DNA from: Embleya scabrispora
Lineage (GTDB): Bacteria; Actinomycetota; Actinomycetes; Streptomycetales; Streptomycetaceae
Length of the DNA stretch: 64,000 nt
Reading direction: 5' to 3'
NCBI RefSeq assembly: GCF_002024165.1
Contig: NZ_MWQN01000004.1
Coordinates: forward strand, 558,001-622,000
In this document: positions 60,701-64,000 of the stretch, piece by piece
Numbering within the stretch: position 1 is the stretch's first letter
How the letters are laid out: each line of letters begins with the position of its first letter
The notes under the pieces: model-generated
Told to the model about the DNA's origin: nothing
The model's input: the letters and a program-made list of their open reading frames with translations, nothing else
Database searches by the model: none
Made by a program: the position numbers and the translations under genes

Positions 60701-61276
60701 CACCAACTCGACCGCGCTGTCCAGGACTTCGACGCCGGCCGCCAGGACTCGCGGCCCGACCTCGTCGACGATCGGCCGCAACCGGGCCACGGCGGCGCTC
60801 GACGGCAACGGCACGGACACCGCCCCCGACCGCAGACACGCCAGGTCCAGCACCGTGTAGTCGACGCCGACGAAACCGTACAGCGCCACGAAATCCCCGG
60901 CGCCGACCGGACACCCCCCATCGCGCGTCCACTCGGCCGCGACCGCGCCGGCCCGTTCCCACAGCTCGGCGTAGGAGATCGTGTCGAAGCGCGGCAGCAG
61001 TTCCAGTGTCGTGCGACCGGACTCCGGATCGATCACCGTACGTGTCGCACGCCGGCCGAGGGCGGGACGCCGGGCGTAGGCATCCATCAGCAGCGCGACG
61101 CTCCGCACCAGGCTGTCGGCGGAATCCCGAAACGCCGCGCCGACCGAGTCGACGGGCACGGCGGCGCGCAACTGCGGGTCCCGCGCCACCACATCGGCGG
61201 GCTTCGGGGGCTCGGGCACCGCGGCGTCCCGATCCTCCCGGATCTCCCGGTCGCACGTCGCGCAGGACGAGGACAC
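57758..61276 (-). CDS. car: Carboxylic acid reductase, three domains (A-T-R)
   Basis: A 1172-residue reductase that converts a carboxylic acid to an aldehyde. Residues about 50-620 are the adenylation domain with P-loop YTSGSTGEPKG (265-275), YGSTEAG (414-420) and RTGD. The thiolation domain has the phosphopantetheine serine Ser684 in LGIDSLS. The NADPH reductase domain starts near 775 with GANGYLG (783-789) and the YATSK catalytic motif. Length equals known actinomycete CARs, so it is intact. It needs a phosphopantetheinyl transferase, none of which lies in the window. A small Ser-Asp repeat (251-258) precedes the P-loop. GTG 61276 follows GGAAGG at 11 bases. Neighbour: an ABBA prenyltransferase. 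Confidence 0.93.
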   Translation of the reverse strand: MSSSCATCDREIREDRDAAVPEPPKPADVVARDPQLRAAVPVDSVGAAFRDSADSLVRSVALLMDAYARRPALGRRATRTVIDPESGRTTLELLPRFDTISYAELWERAGAVAAEWTRDGGCPVGAGDFVALYGFVGVDYTVLDLACLRSGAVSVPLPSSAAVARLRPIVDEVGPRVLAAGVEVLDSAVELVLSSRSKPRLVVFDHHPEVDDQRERFEAARKRLAEAGLPGIDALTVVTERGRTLPPAAYSNSDSDSDTMRLLVYTSGSTGEPKGAIYTERMLRRLWLGSIPADDGLPWITVHYLPLSHVAGRTALFHTLGHGGTAYFTAKSDVSTLFDDIRLVRPTQLMLVPRICDTLYREYRREPPRRAGQSAPEPRLGGRVLRVMCGSAPLSPELARFMESYLGRTVHDSYGSTEAGVVLFDSRVQRPAVREYKLVDVPESGYHTTDAPHPRGELLLGSEFVTPGYHGRPEATAEVFDEDGFYRTGDIMEQTGLDRLVYVGRRNDVLKLAQGEFVALSRLESVFATAALVRQVYVYGNGERAHLLAVLVPTEEAMARAEGDELKRALGESLHRVARQAQLEPYEVPRDFLVETEPFDTGNGLLSELRKNVRPRLKERYGDRLERLYERTSSGRPDELRALREGGADQPVLATVRRAAGAFLGLSVADLGPATSFTDLGIDSLSAPAFAELLGDVFGVEVPVGMLLGPACSLRAIAEHIEAVREFDEVRPSATTVHGAGGEVVRAADLTPDRFIDAATLKAARSLAASVRPAATGTVLLTGANGYLGRFVCLDLLERLAGTGGRLVCVVRGRDDAEARRRLDAAFDDGGDGELPRRYRDLATGRLDVLAGDIGRERLGLDAGTWRRLTEDVDRVLHLAALVNHVLPYDQLFGPNVAGTAELIKLALTGRIKPFTYLSSVGVAAGAEPARLDESADIRAASPERRLSDAYATGYATSKWAGEVLLRETHELCGLPVTVLRSDMILAHPRHAGQLNVTDVFTRLMLSLVATGIAPTSFYRRDAGAPRPRAHYDGLPVDFVARVVDTLGARDGDGFRTFNVVNPHDDGISLDTFVDRLVAAGHAIDRVDDHGVWFTRFEAALRALPEKRRRHSVLPLLHAFRQPAEPVAGSRLPAGRFARAVRAAGIGESEIPHLSAGLIDKYTADLRRLGLI

Positions 61277-61441
61277 GACTCACCAAACCTTCCAAGCGTG
61301 GGGGACGTCGATTCCACCGAAAGCCTCCCATCGACTCCCCCGTCGCCACGTCGCCGCGCCCGCAGAACCACCCGACCTGGCGAACCGAACCACCCCGATC
61401 GGGTCCCTTCGGGTCGACAGGGGACGCACACCCCGACGCCG

Positions 61442-61738
61442 TTGGACGTAAACGATCGACACCGCAACGCCCATTTGGCGCCGCTTCGGCTCATGGAGGT
61501 GTGGGCCCACGGGCAGGACGTCCTCGATGCGGTGGGCACCGCACGCCGTCCCACGGATCGACTCCGGCAGATCGCCACCCTGGGTGTGATCGGATGCGAA
61601 CTCTCGTTCCACGCCGCGGGGTTGCCCCTTCCGACGGAGCCGTTCCGGGTCGAACCGGCCGGTCCGGGCGGCGGGGACGCGCGGGCGTGGCTGGACAACG
61701 CCCGCGTCTTCCTCCGAGCAAGGCGCCGATCGCCGTGA
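61442..61738 (+). pseudogene. Remnant of TIGR03084-family (mycothiol-dependent/DinB-like) gene
   Basis: A fragment reading RLMEVWAHGQDVLDAVG, RRPTDRLRQIATLGVIGCEL and LPLPTEPFRVEPAGP closely follows the internal block of TIGR03084 proteins, which usually continues to a WTWG motif and ends in an AWLxxAxxF helix. Here the middle is lost: GGGDARAWLDNARVFLRA follows directly and the frame ends in TGA at 61738. The N-terminal half, including the metal-binding start, is absent upstream. So both ends are damaged and an internal deletion has occurred. It is not translated as a functional enzyme on this evidence. Confidence 0.7.
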
Positions 61739-61772
61739 ACCCCCCGGGCGACCACCGCCCGGGGGGTTCACG
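61734..61772. terminator. Strong hairpin, probable terminator
   Basis: A perfect 17-bp stem CGTGAACCCCCCGGGCG with its complement closes the loop ACCAC. It overlaps the TGA of the remnant gene and lies 43 bp past the minus-strand SH3-like gene. No T-run. It could end transcription from either side. Confidence 0.6.
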
Positions 61773-61814
61773 ATCGTGGATCGGTGGGATCCGTGGACCA
61801 CCGGGAGCCGTGGA

Positions 61815-62159
61815 TCAACGGACGTACTTGATGGACACCCAACCCTTGATGCCCGACGCCTGGTGCTTGACGTAGTACCACTCGCTCGCCTCGGCGTCAC
61901 CGTCCCGGTACACGACGCCCTGGCAGTAGACGGTGACCTTCGCACCCTTCTGGAGCACCCGCAGGATCGGCGTCCAGGTGCCCTTGCCCTTGCGCAGGCT
62001 GACGTTGTTGCCGGTGACCTTGGCGGTGTGGTCGCGCAGATCCCGGTAGCACCCGGGGTTGCTCGCGGCGGACGCCGACGGCGCGAGCGCGACGCCCACA
62101 CCGGCGAACAACGACACCGACGCCAGTACGGCCGCGGCGCTTCGACCCATTTTGCTCAC
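61815..62159 (-). CDS. Secreted SH3-like domain protein, 114 aa
   Basis: A 114-residue exported protein. The signal peptide (SKMGRSAAAVLASVSLFAGVG, ending near APSASA at about 32) is followed by a bacterial SH3-type domain: VTGNNVSLRKGKGTWTPILRVL, KGAKVTVYCQGVVYRD and the end IKGWVSIKYV. Two cysteines (37 and 79) could form a disulfide. GTG 62159 follows AAGGGA at eight bases; ATG three codons on is an alternative. SH3 domains bind cell-wall peptides or polysaccharides, so cell-wall association is likely. It is divergent from the kinase at 62309. Confidence 0.75.
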   Translation of the reverse strand: MSKMGRSAAAVLASVSLFAGVGVALAPSASAASNPGCYRDLRDHTAKVTGNNVSLRKGKGTWTPILRVLQKGAKVTVYCQGVVYRDGDAEASEWYYVKHQASGIKGWVSIKYVR

Positions 62160-62308
62160 TGGCAGATTCCCTTGATCGACGTGAGGAACAGGACCCACCG
62201 ATCCTTCCGCTACCCCACTCGCGCGGATATCCGGTTCACGCGACACGGCCCCGCCGCAGCATGATCATCGGGTCGGTATCCTGGCGACCGCCGCAGAAGA
62301 GGGGAACC

Positions 62309-64000
62309 ATGGAGTTTTCGGGCGCCGCCGATCCGCGGCGGGTCGGGCCGTACGCCGTGCTGGGCCTGCTCGGTGCGGGCGGCATGGGCAAGGTGTTCCT
62401 GGGCCGTTCGGCCGGCGGTCGTACCGTCGCGGTCAAGGTCGTCCGTCCCGAACTCGCCGACGATCCGGTCTTTCGGGCTCGTTTCGGACAGGAGGTCGCC
62501 GCCGCCCGCCGCGTCTCCGGCGCCTTCACCGCTCCCGTCGTGGACGCCGATCCCGACGCCCCGGTCCCCTGGATGGCAACGGCGTTCGTGCCCGGTGTAC
62601 CCCTGTCCACCGCGGTCGCCCGGCACGGGGCGCTGCCCGGGGCGGCGCTGCGCATGCTGGTCGCCGGGTTGGCGGAGGCGCTCGGCAACATACACGCCGC
62701 CGGCCTGATCCACCGCGACCTCAAGCCCTCGAACGTCCTGGTCGCGCTCGACGGACCGCACGTCATCGACTTCGGGATCTCCCGGGCGGTGGAAGGAACC
62801 TCGCACACCCGCAGCGGCGCGGTGATCGGCTCACCCGGCTACATGTCGCCCGAACAGGCTCTGGAGCGGCTGCTCACGCCGATCAGCGACGTCTTCTCGC
62901 TGGGCGCCACCGCATACTTCGCCGCCACCGGGCTGCCCCCGTTCGGGACCGGCAACGCCGCCGCACTGATGTTCCGCGTCGCCGGCACCGAGCCGGACCG
63001 GGTACCGCTGGCCGGGCTCGACGAACCGCTGCGCGCACTGATCCTGCGCTGCCTCGCCAAGGACCCCGCCGAGCGGCCCGACCCGGCCGAGGTGGTCGAG
63101 GACATCGAACGCCAAGGCGTCGACGTGGCGGCCGGGAGTTGGCTGCCCGCGCCGCTGACCGCCGACATCATGGCGGTCCGCGCGTCGACCCTCACCGCTC
63201 CCCCGGCCGCGCCGATACTCCCGACACTGCCGTCCCCGCGCATCCCGCCCGAGCCGCAGGCACCGCCCACGGCCCGGACGATCGGTCGCCGGGCCCTGCT
63301 CGTCGGCGTCGCGGGCACCGTCGCGGTGACCGGCGGCATCACCGCGGCCGTCGCGCTGTCGAACCGGGGCGGGGGAAACACCGCGAACGCCGGCCGCACG
63401 AGCGGGTCCGCCCTCCCCCGTCCGACCGGCGCCCCGTCCGCCCCGGCCGCCGTGGCGACCACGCCCCTCACCGCCCCCGACGCCGTCGTCCGCAGGATGC
63501 GCGACCTCGGCGATCCGTGCGAGGGTCTCGTCCTGAGCGGCGACGTCCTGGTCTCCTTCGGCTTGCTCGCCGCGAACGGCCTGGATCTGGACGCCAAGGC
63601 CCGTTGGGGGCCGACCTCGGCGAGCGTCGGCGTGTCGGCCAGGCATCGGCCCGGCCTCGTGCGCAACGGCGTTCTCTACTTCTGCGGCAGCGCCGGCTCC
63701 ACGCGTGTCGACGGCCTGCACGCCATGGACGTCTCGACCGGAAAACTCCTGTGGTCGGTGGCGGCGCCGACCGGCGGTCTGCTCCTGCGGGTCGTCGCCG
63801 GGATCCTGGGCGACACCGTGATCGTCTCCGGCGACTTTCCGGGCGGTCCCCCCGCGCGGAGTCTCGTGTGGGCCGTGGACACCCGTAAGCGCGACACGCT
63901 GTGGCAGGAAACCGGCACGGACGTGGCGGCGGTGCTGCTGGTACCGCCCACGACCGCGTCGATGATCCTCGCGGGTGGCGGCGCGATCGGTCGAGACGGC
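62309..64000 (+). CDS. Membrane serine/threonine kinase with PQQ/beta-propeller-like sensor, partial
   Basis: At least 564 residues, cut by the right window edge. It has the Hanks-type kinase domain (glycine loop LGAGGMGKVF, catalytic Lys43, HRDLKPSN with Asp137, DFG 154-156) up to about residue 270, a Pro-rich linker, one membrane helix (RRALLVGVAGTVAVTGG, about 327-350) and an extracellular part from about 400 with repeated VLSGDVLVSFG, VRNGVLYFCGSAG and MDVSTGKLLWSV strands, as in PQQ/beta-propeller sensor domains. Start ATG 62309 follows GAGGGG. The sensor probably reads an extracellular ligand, which is unknown. Confidence 0.88.
   Translation, partial: MEFSGAADPRRVGPYAVLGLLGAGGMGKVFLGRSAGGRTVAVKVVRPELADDPVFRARFGQEVAAARRVSGAFTAPVVDADPDAPVPWMATAFVPGVPLSTAVARHGALPGAALRMLVAGLAEALGNIHAAGLIHRDLKPSNVLVALDGPHVIDFGISRAVEGTSHTRSGAVIGSPGYMSPEQALERLLTPISDVFSLGATAYFAATGLPPFGTGNAAALMFRVAGTEPDRVPLAGLDEPLRALILRCLAKDPAERPDPAEVVEDIERQGVDVAAGSWLPAPLTADIMAVRASTLTAPPAAPILPTLPSPRIPPEPQAPPTARTIGRRALLVGVAGTVAVTGGITAAVALSNRGGGNTANAGRTSGSALPRPTGAPSAPAAVATTPLTAPDAVVRRMRDLGDPCEGLVLSGDVLVSFGLLAANGLDLDAKARWGPTSASVGVSARHRPGLVRNGVLYFCGSAGSTRVDGLHAMDVSTGKLLWSVAAPTGGLLLRVVAGILGDTVIVSGDFPGGPPARSLVWAVDTRKRDTLWQETGTDVAAVLLVPPTTASMILAGGGAIGRDG

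Larger units (their letters stand above)
61277..61814. other. Intergenic region with pseudogene remnant and hairpin
   Basis: The 538 bp upstream of the carboxylic acid reductase hold its promoter, the plus-strand TIGR03084-like remnant at about 61442-61738 and the strong hairpin at 61734-61772. No intact gene is supported. Confidence 0.5.

Noticed and set aside
1-64000. CRISPR arrays, tRNA/rRNA genes, integrases, transposases or attachment sites
   Set aside because: None was recognised on either strand while reading; only gene-scale repeats and operator palindromes were found.

Overview
The window is high-GC DNA (roughly 70% or more) with strong G/C bias at third codon positions, GTG starts, many ATGA stop/start overlaps and few TTA codons. 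Together with the gene families present (2-methylisoborneol synthase with an encapsulin shell, MmyB-like and ArsR-like regulators, PASTA-free serine/threonine kinases, DUF3052), this points to a filamentous actinomycete of the Streptomycetaceae or a close relative. No rRNA, tRNA, CRISPR array, integrase or transposase was seen. The density of regulator/transporter pairs, a degraded gene and specialised-metabolism loci suggest an accessory, chromosome-arm-like region.

Left part (1-21 kb): a partial class II aldolase; an alcohol dehydrogenase divergent from an MmyB-like regulator; a MarR regulator divergent from an esterase over a clear operator; a four-gene overlapping operon (HemK2-like methyltransferase, CDGSH iron-sulfur protein, haem-oxygenase-fold iron redox enzyme, PGM1-like ATP-grasp ligase); a D-amino-acid/gluconate catabolic region (D-aminoacylase and D-serine dehydratase-like enzyme divergent from sugar kinase, IclR regulator, RidA and GntP permease) closed by a strong terminator; a MarR/SnoaL pair; a methyltransferase and an ArsR-like regulator that each carry a TTA codon; and a TetR gene preceded by a 40-bp near-perfect palindrome.

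Middle (21-38 kb): an opp/dpp-type peptide ABC transporter with a C45 peptidase, divergent from an RpiR/MurR regulator with two operator-like repeats; then several regulator/target pairs (MerR-MFS, TetR-MFS, AraC, TetR-quinone oxidoreductase) and small secreted or hypothetical genes.

37.6-42.2 kb is the 2-methylisoborneol locus: geranyl diphosphate C-methyltransferase and 2-MIB synthase on the minus strand, and a family 2B encapsulin shell protein with a cyclic-nucleotide-binding domain transcribed divergently across 733 bp. The synthase N-terminal tail carries a duplicated motif that may be a doubled cargo-loading signal.

Right part (42-64 kb): small conserved proteins, a secreted M1 aminopeptidase (TTA codon), an MFS/MarR operon behind a perfect 16-bp palindrome, a serine/threonine kinase, an ArsB/SLC13 transporter, and a PucR-linked operon (type III PLP decarboxylase, M55 D-aminopeptidase, amino-acid permease). 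An ABBA-type aromatic prenyltransferase and a three-domain carboxylic acid reductase follow, forming a small candidate biosynthetic pair. A TIGR03084-family pseudogene remnant, an SH3-like secreted protein and a partial membrane kinase with a beta-propeller-like sensor domain close the window. Three separate loci deal with D-amino acids or peptides, so salvage of cell-wall-type peptides is a recurring theme.
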